A DNA stretch of 64,000 nucleotides, taken from Poriferisodalis sp963663635 (GTDB taxonomy: Bacteria; Actinomycetota; Acidimicrobiia; Acidimicrobiales; Poriferisodalaceae). The notes under the pieces were generated by a model. That model was not told the DNA's origin. It was given only the letters and a program-made list of their open reading frames with translations, and did no database searches. Positions 49,301-56,174 of this stretch are shown here, piece by piece (the first letter of the stretch is position 1; the number at the start of each line of letters is the position of its first letter). The position numbers and the translations under genes are program-made. The stretch spans positions 248,001-312,000 of the forward strand of contig CAXXMY010000009.1 in the NCBI GenBank assembly GCA_963663635.2, written 5' to 3'.

Positions 49301-51072
49301 GAGCCCTCACCCCGCGGCGGCGAGGAGACCCCGGCGTAGTCGAGATCCTTTGTCCGCTGCCGGGTGTTCCGGTCGTAGGTGTAGATCCCGTCGGTCCAGT
49401 CGAGCACGTACAGGGTTTCGTCGTCGCCCCAGAGCTCGCGGATAAAGCTGATCCCGGGCTCTAAGTCGATGTCGCTTCCGGGCGCGCTGGTGCTGGTGGC
49501 GAGGTTGTAGGCGTAGGCCTTCCTGTCGTACATGTCGCTGATGTAGAGGATGCTGCCGTCGGACCACATGCCGGTGGCCGCCGCATTTATCGACAGCGCT
49601 CCGGCGGTGGCGGTGACCCAGTGCCCCGAGCCCTCGTCGTTGGCCGCACGGACCTGCACGTCGTAGGGCTGGATGTTCATCAGCCCGTCGATCACCGTCG
49701 TCATCCCGACGACCGGGCTGTCGTGGGTGGTCCAAGCTGTTGCACTCGATGCGGCGCGGCGATAGCGGACCTCGTAGCCGGTGATGGCGCTGTCGCCGGT
49801 GTCGGTCGGCGCCGCCCAGGAGACCGTCATGTTGGCGTCGCCTGGTTCTGCAGCCAGATTCGACGGCGCGCCGGGCGCCCCGTCGGGCGGGATGTAGTCG
49901 GTGGCGAAGACCGGATCGGCGGACACCCATTCGCTGGACGCCTCGGAGTTGCGGGCCCGGACCTCGAACTTGTAGACAGTGCCGTTGACGAGCCCGGTCA
50001 CGGTCTCGGCGACCGCGGCCGAGTCGCTGCGGCGCACCGTGTGGCGCAGGCCGGGCCGCTGCGGGCGCCAGTAGCGGACGTCGTAGCCGACGATGCTGCT
50101 GCTTCCGCTGTCGGCGTCGGCCACGCCCGTCCAGCTCAGCGTGATCTGGCCGTCGCCGGACTGGGCTGCGAGTTCAGTGGGTTCGGCCGGCGGCTTGGGC
50201 AGCGTGGTTGCGTAGATCTTCTCGCTCCACGAGCTGGCCGCCCACAGGGTCGTGCCGTCGGACCACAGGCCCGCCAGGCGCCACCCGAAATCCGGGAAGG
50301 TGGCGTCGAAGCCGGGAAGGCGTCCCCCGGACGTCAAGTTGTACGCATACGCAGTTTTTGCACCGGTGCGATGGAAGTCGCTGACGTCGCTCACCCAGAT
50401 CGTGGTGCCGTCGGACCACAGCCCGGTGGGAGTCCTGTGGAAGTGTCCTTTGAGCGTGTTGATGTCCTTGTCGATGTCGCGCTCGCGGGTGGTCCGGTCG
50501 TAGGCGTAGATCTTGGCGCCCGTCTCGTCGGCCACCCACATCGTCGTGACGTTGGCCCACAGGCCGGTGGGGACGGTGTTGCCCGCCGCCTGCAGCGAGT
50601 CGAAGTCCTCGGACACGACCCGGGCCTTGGTCTCGAGGTCGTAGGCGTAGATCTTCGGGTTGTCGGCGTCGCCGTCCACCACCCACAGCGTCATGCCGTC
50701 GGACCAGATCCCGTAGGGCTCTGTGTTGTCCGCATGGAGGTCAGAGGGCTCGAAGTCCCTGTCGGGGTCGCGCGAGCGCGTCGCGTGGTCGTAGGCGTAC
50801 ACCATGCCGTCGACGGAGTCCGCCACCCACATCGTCGTGCCGTCGGACCAGATGCCCTGCGGATCGGTGTTGCCCGCGTCCGCCAGCGAGTCGAAGTCCT
50901 TGTCGGGCAGTGCCGCCGCGGACACCATGCCCGGTGCCGAAAGCGTGGCGGGAACCGGCGATCCGACGGCCGCCGTCGCTCCGCTGCCAGACTCGCGCAC
51001 AACGGCTGCCGCCGCAGGCGCGAGCGACATCACCAGCACCCAAGCCATACAAACCGAGACAAGGCGCTTCAC
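46234..51072 (-). CDS. N-terminal open segment of surface protein C
   Basis: About 1610 codons with the signal peptide, three propeller-repeat blocks (GIWSDGTTMWVADSVDGMVY...) and nine FN3 domains (for example PSNLAAEPGDANMTVSWAAP and GSSSIVGYDVRYWRPQ). The frame is lost near 46389 within the ninth FN3 domain (SATPRRPRAAGGVEGAQ in place of SATPGDRELLVEWKAPS). As read, it would be a secreted, unanchored multidomain protein. Confidence 0.75.
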   Translation of the reverse strand: MKRLVSVCMAWVLVMSLAPAAAAVVRESGSGATAAVGSPVPATLSAPGMVSAAALPDKDFDSLADAGNTDPQGIWSDGTTMWVADSVDGMVYAYDHATRSRDPDRDFEPSDLHADNTEPYGIWSDGMTLWVVDGDADNPKIYAYDLETKARVVSEDFDSLQAAGNTVPTGLWANVTTMWVADETGAKIYAYDRTTRERDIDKDINTLKGHFHRTPTGLWSDGTTIWVSDVSDFHRTGAKTAYAYNLTSGGRLPGFDATFPDFGWRLAGLWSDGTTLWAASSWSEKIYATTLPKPPAEPTELAAQSGDGQITLSWTGVADADSGSSSIVGYDVRYWRPQRPGLRHTVRRSDSAAVAETVTGLVNGTVYKFEVRARNSEASSEWVSADPVFATDYIPPDGAPGAPSNLAAEPGDANMTVSWAAPTDTGDSAITGYEVRYRRAASSATAWTTHDSPVVGMTTVIDGLMNIQPYDVQVRAANDEGSGHWVTATAGALSINAAATGMWSDGSILYISDMYDRKAYAYNLATSTSAPGSDIDLEPGISFIRELWGDDETLYVLDWTDGIYTYDRNTRQRTKDLDYAGVSSPPRGEGSFDGWVPEDMYFDGETMWVLDLWTDKVYAYGAKSRLRRPDLDLDVAGNGAVYSSMWSDGETLWLGGRKPSTNRIVVHAFNLRTKSRDLDLDLDIDNTIDEGYVLGMWSDGTTMWSLHSPEGRLINASPLERRPAPVPSLSAEVGDTELLLRWSNPDDGLADPTYEVQYREDSPTGTWTPVVRSDTAAQAETVTGLTNGEYYGLRVRAVSDSGHAGRWTTATGSPAPAGAPDAPQNLAVDGVTETADEGGADRALSVQWDPSSATPAPTYEARYRADRLTPQPWTTLTVTGTSGRIAGLEAGTRYEVQVRAVNAGVAGPWATASNRAGRGFYALPQDTSPGGIWSDGDIMWVSDSRNRRILAFDMATKERIPERDFYGLAEKLINQPSSLWSDGEMMWVVNDTLFTSRRVASFDMDLGRYGLYVETVFSEYDPQAGSSLLDSEGNAAPNGIWGDGSTLWIADSDDTKAYAYHIVTGARKHLQDFDDMVEPRYEDFAARSQVWPGGMWSDGTTMWVVDEVTDRIYAYRMSDKQRNPLLDIEFDVEVELEDVWSSGDGTLWVADAWTDSIIPRMLPDPPGAPSGLDASPGDGSVTVDWLAPIRIGSSDITGYTVRYFDADMPGTVSTVSRADAEALSEVITGLTNGKTYVVEVRAHNSETHSDWVSVSAVPVGPPGPVRSLDAEGVYRALNVSWQPPDEDGGSTVIGYDVRYRINVPGAPWTPDPSSLSDTEWTIDNLVNGVDYEIQVRARNDGFEGDWLAITETPLAVPLEPTVERVTSGDRELAVEWSAPIDDGGSSISGYDVEYRIKDSGASWTRDRSSLSDTEWTIDNLDNGVEYEIQVRARNSRGPGDWSLPGEGTPSTVPGTPRNVRAAPGDGALVVQWDAPDDDGGLSLLDYRVSYRTRSPQGQWTVDSDSVTAEELPWTIDAPLMNGTAYDVSVEARNDNGHGPEALANAVPAAAPSVPRNVSATPRRPRAAGGVEGAQQRRRRCSGLPGAVPHPQPAGAVDGGLRQRDSDGRVLDD

Positions 51073-51220
51073 GGCGACCTCCGAACTGGTAGTTGCTGCG
51101 AACACAGATGAAGGCGTTGTTGCGGGCGAGGCCGAACAACAGCGATGCCGCCTTGGCCTCGGCGGTGGTGTCGAACTCCTCTGGAACTCCGGATCGTGGC
51201 GGCGCCGTTCGACATGCTCG

Positions 51221-51289
51221 CTACCGGGAAGACCGATGACCAATGCAGAAATGAGCCCCGCAGAGGACCCCCGCGCTTTTGTGTCCCAT
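51221..51289 (-). CDS. Short leader frame before surface gene C
   Basis: A 22-codon frame starts MGHKSAGVLCGAHFCIG behind AGGAGG. It ends about 150 bases before the GTG of gene C, farther away than the leaders of A and B. Only the first four codons agree with the other leaders. It may be a remnant left by recombination between the shared module and a different coding sequence. Confidence 0.3.
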   Translation of the reverse strand: MGHKSAGVLCGAHFCIGHRSSR

Positions 51290-51432
51290 GAAGCGTCCTC
51301 CTGTCATAGGTGAAACCGCGCCGCTGCGCAGCCAAATAGTAGTTACAATTATGACAGGCAGGGTTCCATGACGAGCCCGCGCGCCGCTGACCACAAGATC
51401 GAGTGTCCGACAGACCCTCGGCGGATCCGGGC
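51287..51432 (-). promoter_or_regulatory. Intergenic surface-gene module, copy 4: 3' block, AT-rich box and leader upstream of gene C
   Basis: The block next to the truncated CWB2 frame (51370-51432), the AT-rich box (51335-51354, minus strand TCATAATTGTAACTACTATT), the GC-rich stretch and AGGAGG with the leader ATG are all present. The AT box has drifted (TACTAT for TATCAT). Between this module and the gene C start, 51073-51220 holds no recognisable feature except GGAGG before the GTG. Confidence 0.5.
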
Positions 51433-52038
51433 TCAGGGGCTGGCGAGGATGCGGCGCGCGGCGCGTGCGGCGGTGTCGGTACGGGTGCTGCCGGTGATGC
51501 GCCGAACGCTCACATCAGCAAATGCGGTGTCGGTGATGGCTTGGCGCACGTCGTTGGTGATCACAGCGGTGCCGCCCATGATGATGATCTCGGCGGGCCG
51601 GTAGTCGCGGATCAGCGCCGCTGCGGCGGCGGGCAAACGGTCGCGCTGGGTGTAGACCAGCGCGCAGCGGCCGCTGCGCGCTGCCAGAGCAGCCGCCGCG
51701 CCGACCGCCGTCGCGACGCGATCCTCGCCGGTGACCCGCGAGATCCCCGACTCAGGCGACGCCGCACGCATCTGAGCACGCACATCAAACGACAGAAACC
51801 GGCCCGACACCGTCGGGGACAAACATGGGTTCACCCCGCCAGCGTGGCGGAACCACCGGAACCCAACGGGGGATGACACCCCCGCTTCTGCCGCCGCGTC
51901 CTCGGTCTTCTCGCCGTCAGCGATCGCCGCCCAGAACCGAACCCGGTCCTGCCGCCACGCGACCGTCGGCCGACCCGGCGACCGGATCTGACCCCGATAC
52001 AACTGGACCTCGCGCTGGCGCTCCCGCATCGTCCCCAT
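51433..52038 (-). pseudogene. Chimeric frame: IS30-type transposase N-terminus joined to a shrunken CWB2 anchor
   Basis: The first ~80 residues (52038-51795) are the N-terminus of an IS30-family transposase: RSPGRPTVAWRQDRVRFWAA, then EDAAAEAGVSSPVGFRWFRH and SGRFLSF. At about 51794 the sequence switches, in frame, to the CWB2 anchor of the surface genes (SFDVRAQMRAASPESGISRV). The anchor has two in-frame internal deletions that merge parts of its repeats (VATAVGAAAALAARSG; RDRLPAAAAALIRDY). It ends normally with TAARAARRILASP. The join lies at a shared Ser-Phe. The result is one open 201-codon frame without signal peptide, probably non-functional but a clear record of recombination. Confidence 0.75.
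51795..52038 (-). mobile_element. IS30-family transposase fragment (N-terminal)
   Basis: Only the N-terminal helix-turn-helix part of an IS30-like transposase remains; the DDE catalytic domain is absent. No terminal inverted repeats are recognisable. Confidence 0.65.
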
Positions 52039-52079
52039 CTCACACCTCCACGATCGAGGTGTTGCGACGACCGATTGAG

Positions 52080-52206
52080 TCCAGCCAGTTGACGTCGTGG
52101 GCGTTCACCCAGCGAACGGTCGATTCGGGGCTCTTGCCGTCGATGGGATCGGTCGGCGACTGCTTCGACAAAGCGGTGATCGAGTCGTTCTGGAGCCGCA
52201 TGCAGG
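52080..52206 (+). mobile_element. IS3-family transposase fragment (integrase core)
   Basis: The plus strand encodes about 42 residues (SSQLTSWAFTQRTVDSGLLP, then SMGSVGDCFDKAVIESFWSR and MQ) that match the rve catalytic core of IS3-group OrfB, including the third acidic residue in the AVIESFWSRMQ helix. Sequence on both sides is unrelated to transposases. It is a remnant. Confidence 0.7.
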
Positions 52207-52310
52207 CCCGAACCACTGGCCCAAACAGCATGACCGTCACACCCCGCCAATATGGTCACTGGCATGCCCAGAGATGCTCGAGCTTGCCCAGCACCGAAGA
52301 CATCGACCCG

Positions 52311-52895
52311 ATGGACGACGTTGAAGATGCACGGCACGAATTCGAGCTCGCGGCAGGGAGCACAAGATGCATCGCCTATTGCACCGGTGAGCCGCTGACC
52401 GAGTGGTGCGGCCACCTCGACGCGGACGGCGTCGGCTACGACGGTCATTCGCTTGAAGATCTCTCTGTCGGCATTATGGCCCAGCCGCTGCACTGAGAGG
52501 ATCGCTTTGGCGAGTTGGACTTGGGATGCCTGCGGGGCGTCTGGCCCGATGTGTCGCTGGAGCTTGAGGGTGAGATGGTCACCGACAGGGTGTTTCGCCT
52601 CGGCGCGATGGTGGACGAGTGGTGCCTCATTCCTCGAGGCGAGCCGGCGATCGCCAAGGTCGTGGAACGTGAATTCGACGTGCTGGTAGAAGTGCCTGAG
52701 CTGTCGGTGGACTGGTTTGGGCACCGGCTTGGCCTTCGCAGTGACGGTCCGACATGGTGGTGTCGCTGGTGTCCCGAGGAGCTGCGTCGGCCAGCTCAGT
52801 ACGTGGTCGGCTGCGAGGAAGGGACGGTGAGTTGCGCAGCACACTTGCCTGCTGCTGCTGAGTTCGAACGGGCGTTGATCGACGAGACGCTGTGA
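52311..52895 (+). pseudogene. Hypothetical protein with in-frame stop
   Basis: A plus-strand frame begins MDDVEDARHEFELAAGSTRC, stops at a TGA (52494-52496), and continues in the same frame for 132 codons (EDRFGELDLGCLRGVWPDVS ... EMVTDRVFRLGAMVDEWCLI ... to ERALIDETL). Codon use is protein-like with somewhat lower GC at third positions than neighbours. I do not recognise the family; two tryptophan-cysteine pairs (WWCRWCPEE) are notable. It may be one gene with a nonsense mutation, or the second part may start at the TTG at 52515. Confidence 0.35.
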
Positions 52896-52979
52896 TGGGG
52901 ACAGCCGGCGCTGCCCGCAAGCGCCTGTCTTGTCAGGCCGCCGAGATCCGTTGAGGCCCTCTCCTACGTCTAGCGATGT

Positions 52980-53168
52980 CTATGCCGCGGCACCGACCGT
53001 GCCGCTTGCTCGTGGGCGCCCGTCGATCCAGGCCTGAATCTCGTCGGCGCGCCAGCGCACGACACCGGCGTTGATGCGCAACGGTTCGGGGAAGGTCCCT
53101 GCGCGCATCGCTCGATAGATCGAGCTGCAGGTCAGTCCCACAAGCCGCTCGACCTCGGCGCGGGTCAT
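52980..53168 (-). CDS. AlpA-like helix-turn-helix regulator (excisionase family)
   Basis: This 62-residue protein has the MerR/excisionase-type winged helix of AlpA regulators: MTRAEVERLVGLTCSSIYRAM, then RAGTFPEPLRINAGVVRWRADEI and QAWIDGRP. AlpA-type proteins are found next to P4-like integrases and control their expression or act in excision. The integrase gene lies about 290 bases upstream on the same strand, which fits. No ribosome site stands out before the ATG. Confidence 0.8.
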   Translation of the reverse strand: MTRAEVERLVGLTCSSIYRAMRAGTFPEPLRINAGVVRWRADEIQAWIDGRPRASGTVGAAA

Positions 53169-53298
53169 CAGTTGCGTGGGCGATGCGTCTGCACCGCCGA
53201 ATGTCGGTTCCCTCGGGCTCGTCTCCCTCTGGTCGTCTCTTCGTTGTCGTCCCTAGTGATTGACGGCAGCCACGGCCCCATATGGGGCGAGCAACGCG

Positions 53299-53335
53299 GA
53301 TGGGACCGGCCCCGGATCCTGGAGCCGGTCCCATC
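53299..53335. terminator. Strong hairpin between integrase and alpA
   Basis: GATGGGACCGGC and GCCGGTCCCATC form a perfect 12-bp stem around a 13-base loop. No T-run follows on either strand, so it may be a Rho-independent-like terminator without U-tract, or a protein-binding palindrome. It lies about 120 bases after the integrase stop. Confidence 0.45.
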
Positions 53336-53456
53336 TGTAGAAGCTAAAGGGATCCGCCGAGACGAGGGGCGGACCAGATTGTGCTGTACCCATCAGGTGG
53401 CACCCTCACTACAGGGCGCCACTGCCACGCTGCATGCCGTGCCCGATCGGGGCGCG

Positions 53457-54611
53457 TCAGTCAGGGGCGACGAAGTCGGCCCAGTGCTGCATGAGCTGGC
53501 GGCGCTGGTCGAACAGATCCGAGCGCACGTAGGCGGCTTCGACGCTGTTGCCCACGACATGGGCCAACGCCGCCTCTCCGACTGCCCATGGCGTTGCTGT
53601 CTGCTCGATGCACCACGTCTTGAACGCCGACCGGAAGCCATGGGCCGTCGAGTCCATGCCGTGGGTGCGAAGCAGTTTCAGCAGCGCTTCGGCGCTCAGC
53701 GGCTCGCCGCGGCGCAGCGGACTGGGAAACACCACGTCGCTGCCGTCGCCGAGCGACTTGGCGGCCTCGAGCACGTCGAGTGCTTGACGGCTGAGAGGCA
53801 CGCTGTGCTCGCCGTTGGCTTTCATGCGTTCGCGGGGAATCGTCCAGGTCGCCGCGTCGAAGTCGAGCTCGGTCCAAGGTGCGCCTCGGGCCTCGCCAGA
53901 TCGCGCCGCAGTGAGCACCAGGAACCGCAGGCACAGCTTCGAGGCTTCGCTCGCTTGGGTCTGTAGCACTGTATCGAGTGCAGCTGGCACCTCGGAGTAG
54001 GGGAGCGCTCGCTGGTGGTTCTTGACCTTGGGCATGGACGGGAGCGCGCCGTCGATTGCCTCGCCGGCGGGATTGGACTCGACGCAGCCGTGTGCCATTC
54101 CGTACTGCATGACCTTGCGGATTCGCTGTCTGACCCGCCGCGCCGTCTCGGGCTTCGTGGTCCATATCGGGGCGAGGACGGCGATGACGTCGCTGCGCTC
54201 GACGCGGTGCAGCGGCAACTCCCCGATCGCAGCGAACGCGTAACGCTCGAGGCTGGCGAGCCACTCGTTGGCGGCGTGCTGATTGCGCCAGCGCGGCAGG
54301 TTCATCTCATGCACGGTGCGAGCGGCATCGGCGAACAAGGGCGCTTTGACAGTGTGCTGCGCCCTGGCCGGGTCGCCTCCGCTGATCGTTTCGGCGCGCA
54401 TCTCCGCGGTCCGCAGGCGGGCATCGGCGAGGCTTACGACGGGGTATCCGCCGATGCCGATGTCGCGCTGCTTTCCGTCGACACTCAGACGCACGACCCA
54501 CGAACGAGTGCCGCTGGGCTTGACCACGAGCACGAGACCGCCTCCGTCCGCGTGCTTTCCGGGCGGCGCGTGTTGGACCGTCTTGGCGGTGAGACGCTTG
54601 GTTCGTCGCAT
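53457..54611 (-). CDS. Tyrosine-type site-specific integrase (P4-like, DUF4102 N-terminus)
   Basis: This 384-residue recombinase has the N-terminal DUF4102 domain of P4-type island integrases (KTVQHAPPGKHADGGGLVLVV...RDIGIGGYPVVSLADARL), a SAM-like core-binding domain and the C-terminal catalytic domain. Catalytic residues are visible as the first Arg in LTAARSGEARG, HGFR in STAHGFRSAFKTWC, the His of LAHVVGN, and the nucleophilic Tyr in VEAAYVRSD. Such integrases insert into tRNA 3' ends. The tRNA-Ala gene lies 136 bases upstream with its 3' end facing the integrase. All motifs look intact. Confidence 0.93.
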   Translation of the reverse strand: MRRTKRLTAKTVQHAPPGKHADGGGLVLVVKPSGTRSWVVRLSVDGKQRDIGIGGYPVVSLADARLRTAEMRAETISGGDPARAQHTVKAPLFADAARTVHEMNLPRWRNQHAANEWLASLERYAFAAIGELPLHRVERSDVIAVLAPIWTTKPETARRVRQRIRKVMQYGMAHGCVESNPAGEAIDGALPSMPKVKNHQRALPYSEVPAALDTVLQTQASEASKLCLRFLVLTAARSGEARGAPWTELDFDAATWTIPRERMKANGEHSVPLSRQALDVLEAAKSLGDGSDVVFPSPLRRGEPLSAEALLKLLRTHGMDSTAHGFRSAFKTWCIEQTATPWAVGEAALAHVVGNSVEAAYVRSDLFDQRRQLMQHWADFVAPD

Positions 54612-54613
54612 GA

Positions 54614-54719
54614 GTTCCCTTTTCGAGTTCCCTTTTTCTTGGGAACTGACGGTATCAAACGGAAACTAGTGATTCAGGGAACATGTCATTTAGCCCCTCT
54701 GGCCTGCGATTTTGGGAAC
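54614..54719. other. Cluster of GTTCCC/GGGAAC motifs beside the attachment site
   Basis: Between the integrase start and the tRNA 3' end, GTTCCC occurs at 54614 and 54627 and its complement GGGAAC at 54641, 54677 and 54714. Two further GTTCCC copies lie just inside the candidate left end (28507 and 28543). The spacing and location suit integrase or excisionase arm-type binding sites. This is inference from repetition. Confidence 0.5.
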
Positions 54720-54747
54720 TTCTGGGAAATCCTGGCAAGTCAATCCG

Positions 54748-54820
54748 TGGAGGTGAGGGGAATCGAACCCCTGGCCTCTTCGATGCGACCGAAGCGCTCT
54801 ACCAACTGAGCTACACCCCC
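54748..54820 (-). tRNA. tRNA-Ala (anticodon CGC)
   Basis: The 73-base minus-strand sequence folds into a standard cloverleaf: acceptor GGGGGTG/CACCTCC, D-stem GCTC/GAGC, anticodon stem CTTCG/CGAAG with loop GTCGCAT, T-arm AGGGG-TTCGATT-CCCCT, and discriminator A. The anticodon CGC reads GCG (Ala). The G3-U70 wobble pair, the main alanine identity element, is present. CCA is not encoded. Its 3' end is the apparent integration target of the neighbouring integrase, and the gene remains complete after insertion. Confidence 0.97.
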
Positions 54821-54881
54821 GACTGGAAGTCCGGTCGAATATATCTGCGCGGCTTGACGGCCGATCCGGGCTCGCCCGCTG

Positions 54882-54945
54882 CGCCGTACGGCGCAGACCT
54901 ACTCGTTCGCCGTACGGCGCAGACCTACTCGTTCGCCGTACGGCG
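54882..54945. repeat. 26-bp tandem repeat with a 12-bp palindrome
   Basis: CGCCGTACGGCG occurs at 54882, 54908 and 54934 with identical 14-base spacers (CAGACCTACTCGTT). The last unit encodes the C-terminal RRTANE and stop of the membrane protein gene, and the others follow the stop. The palindromes may form a hairpin terminator array or bind a dimeric protein. Confidence 0.8.
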
Positions 54946-55425
54946 AATCATGGTCACCGTGGTCGGCGCGGCGCTGGCTTGGGGCATGTAGTGGACTTGA
55001 GCGGTCGGCGCGGCGCGGCGACGTCGCAGCACGCCGATGCCGTATGCCGTCGCCAGCACCGCTGCGACGACGCAGGCGACGAGCGCCCACAACGAGTTCG
55101 TAGCCAGAACGCCCGCAAATGTCACGCCGACGCACAACGCCAGCAACGTGCCGATGTCTCGCCTGCGCACCGCCGCCTGCTTCGCACTCGTCGGCATCGC
55201 TGTGGGCGGCCGCGACCAACGCTGCGCGGCGCGCATGCTCGGTGCATCCTGCAGACGAGGAATGCCCGCCGCAGCGGGTACGGATCGACCGAGTGAGTCG
55301 AGCTGCTCGCGGAAGTGATCAACCGATGTCCGGGCTTGCGGCCGAGGACGGAACAGCCGCGCAACATCGGGTGCAAGCACGACGATCCACGCAATAGCCA
55401 AGAGCACCAAGACCAGCTGGGTCAC
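54925..55425 (-). CDS. Predicted membrane protein of unknown function
   Basis: This 166-residue protein has one N-terminal membrane span (LVLVLLAIAWIVVLAPDVARL), a cytoplasmic polar stretch of about 65 residues, and a hairpin of two spans (IGTLLALCVGVTFAGVLA and ALVACVVAAVLATAYGIGVL), ending in a short polar tail. Similar small proteins are common in actinobacteria but I cannot name a family. It lies downstream of moaC after a 180-base gap. Its 3' end is built from the 26-bp tandem repeat. Confidence 0.7.
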   Translation of the reverse strand: MTQLVLVLLAIAWIVVLAPDVARLFRPRPQARTSVDHFREQLDSLGRSVPAAAGIPRLQDAPSMRAAQRWSRPPTAMPTSAKQAAVRRRDIGTLLALCVGVTFAGVLATNSLWALVACVVAAVLATAYGIGVLRRRRAAPTAQVHYMPQASAAPTTVTMIRRTANE

Positions 55426-55607
55426 GCATCACCTGCCTCTTCGGCGGGCCTGCCCACAAAGGGTGCCATTCCGCCTCGCGCGCACCGTGCATTTCCGCTG
55501 GACGCGCATCACAGCAGACTAATCTTCCGACACTGCCGTCAGCCATCGCGCGATCGTTCGTACGGCTGACGAGCTGCGGCGAGGCGAGCAGATCAGTCCC
55601 GAGCAGA

Positions 55608-56099
55608 TCAGTCCGAGGTGTCCGCCTCACGGCGGTAGGTCCCCGATTTGCCGCCGGTTTTCTCCCAGAGCGCGAGATCACCGATGACCATCGAGCGGTC
55701 TGCTGACTTGCACATGTCGTAGATCGTCAGCGCCGCTACTGAACAGGCCGTCAGGGCTTCCATCTCAACGCCGGTGCGGTCGACCGTCTCGACCTGAGTC
55801 TCGATCTCGATCCAGGTGTCGGCGATCTCGAAATTGACATAGACCGAACCGATCAGCAGCGGATGGCACAGCGGGATCAGATCGGGTGCGCGCTTGGCGG
55901 CCTGGATGCCTGCTACCCGGGCGACGGCGATCACGTCGCCCTTGGCGATGGCGCCGCGTGCCACCTGCGAGGCTGTGTCAGCGGACATGTGAACCCGGCA
56001 GCGGGCGATGGCCCGGCGATGCGACGGCTCCTTCGGCGTGACATCGACCATGCGCGCACGACCGAGCGGATCCAGATGCGTGAATGGCGAATCGGTCAT
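55608..56099 (-). CDS. moaC: Cyclic pyranopterin monophosphate synthase MoaC
   Basis: MoaC converts 3',8-cyclo-GTP to cyclic pyranopterin monophosphate in molybdenum cofactor synthesis. The 163-residue protein is of normal length and well conserved: MVDVTPKEPSHRRAIARC, GDVIAVARVAGIQAAKRAPDLIPLCHPL, TGVEMEALTACSVAALTIYDMCKSAD and the C-terminal LWEKTGGKSGTY. The active-site histidine and lysines fall in these segments. It follows moaA by 75 bases on the same strand. Confidence 0.97.
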   Translation of the reverse strand: MTDSPFTHLDPLGRARMVDVTPKEPSHRRAIARCRVHMSADTASQVARGAIAKGDVIAVARVAGIQAAKRAPDLIPLCHPLLIGSVYVNFEIADTWIEIETQVETVDRTGVEMEALTACSVAALTIYDMCKSADRSMVIGDLALWEKTGGKSGTYRREADTSD

Positions 56100-56174
56100 G
56101 ACCTGTGCTTCCTCGGCGATGTCTTCAGACTGAACGGCTCGCGGCCACTGCTGCGTTTGATGAATCGGCGGCCC

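Larger units (their letters stand above)
43836..51072 (-). pseudogene. Giant CWB2-anchored surface protein C (propeller, FN3, Calx-beta), interrupted by three frameshifts
   Basis: C has a different ectodomain on the same anchor. It starts at a GTG with GGAGG five bases upstream and a signal peptide (MKRLVSVCMAWVLVMSLAPAAAA). Blocks of propeller repeats (about 50.93-50.20, 49.59-48.91 and 48.32-47.59 kb) alternate with fibronectin type III domains (about twelve in all, most at 47.6-45.2 kb). A Calx-beta domain (45.2-44.9 kb), a Gly linker and a CWB2 anchor follow. Frameshifts: a surplus base near 46389, a missing base at 44870/44871 at the edge of the Gly linker, and a surplus base at 44028, identical to that in gene A. 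Corrected length is about 2400 residues. Confidence 0.85.

Noticed and set aside
52494..52496. In-frame TGA considered as a selenocysteine codon
   Set aside because: No selenoprotein family similarity around it and no recognisable SECIS-like hairpin just downstream; a nonsense mutation or separate starts are simpler.
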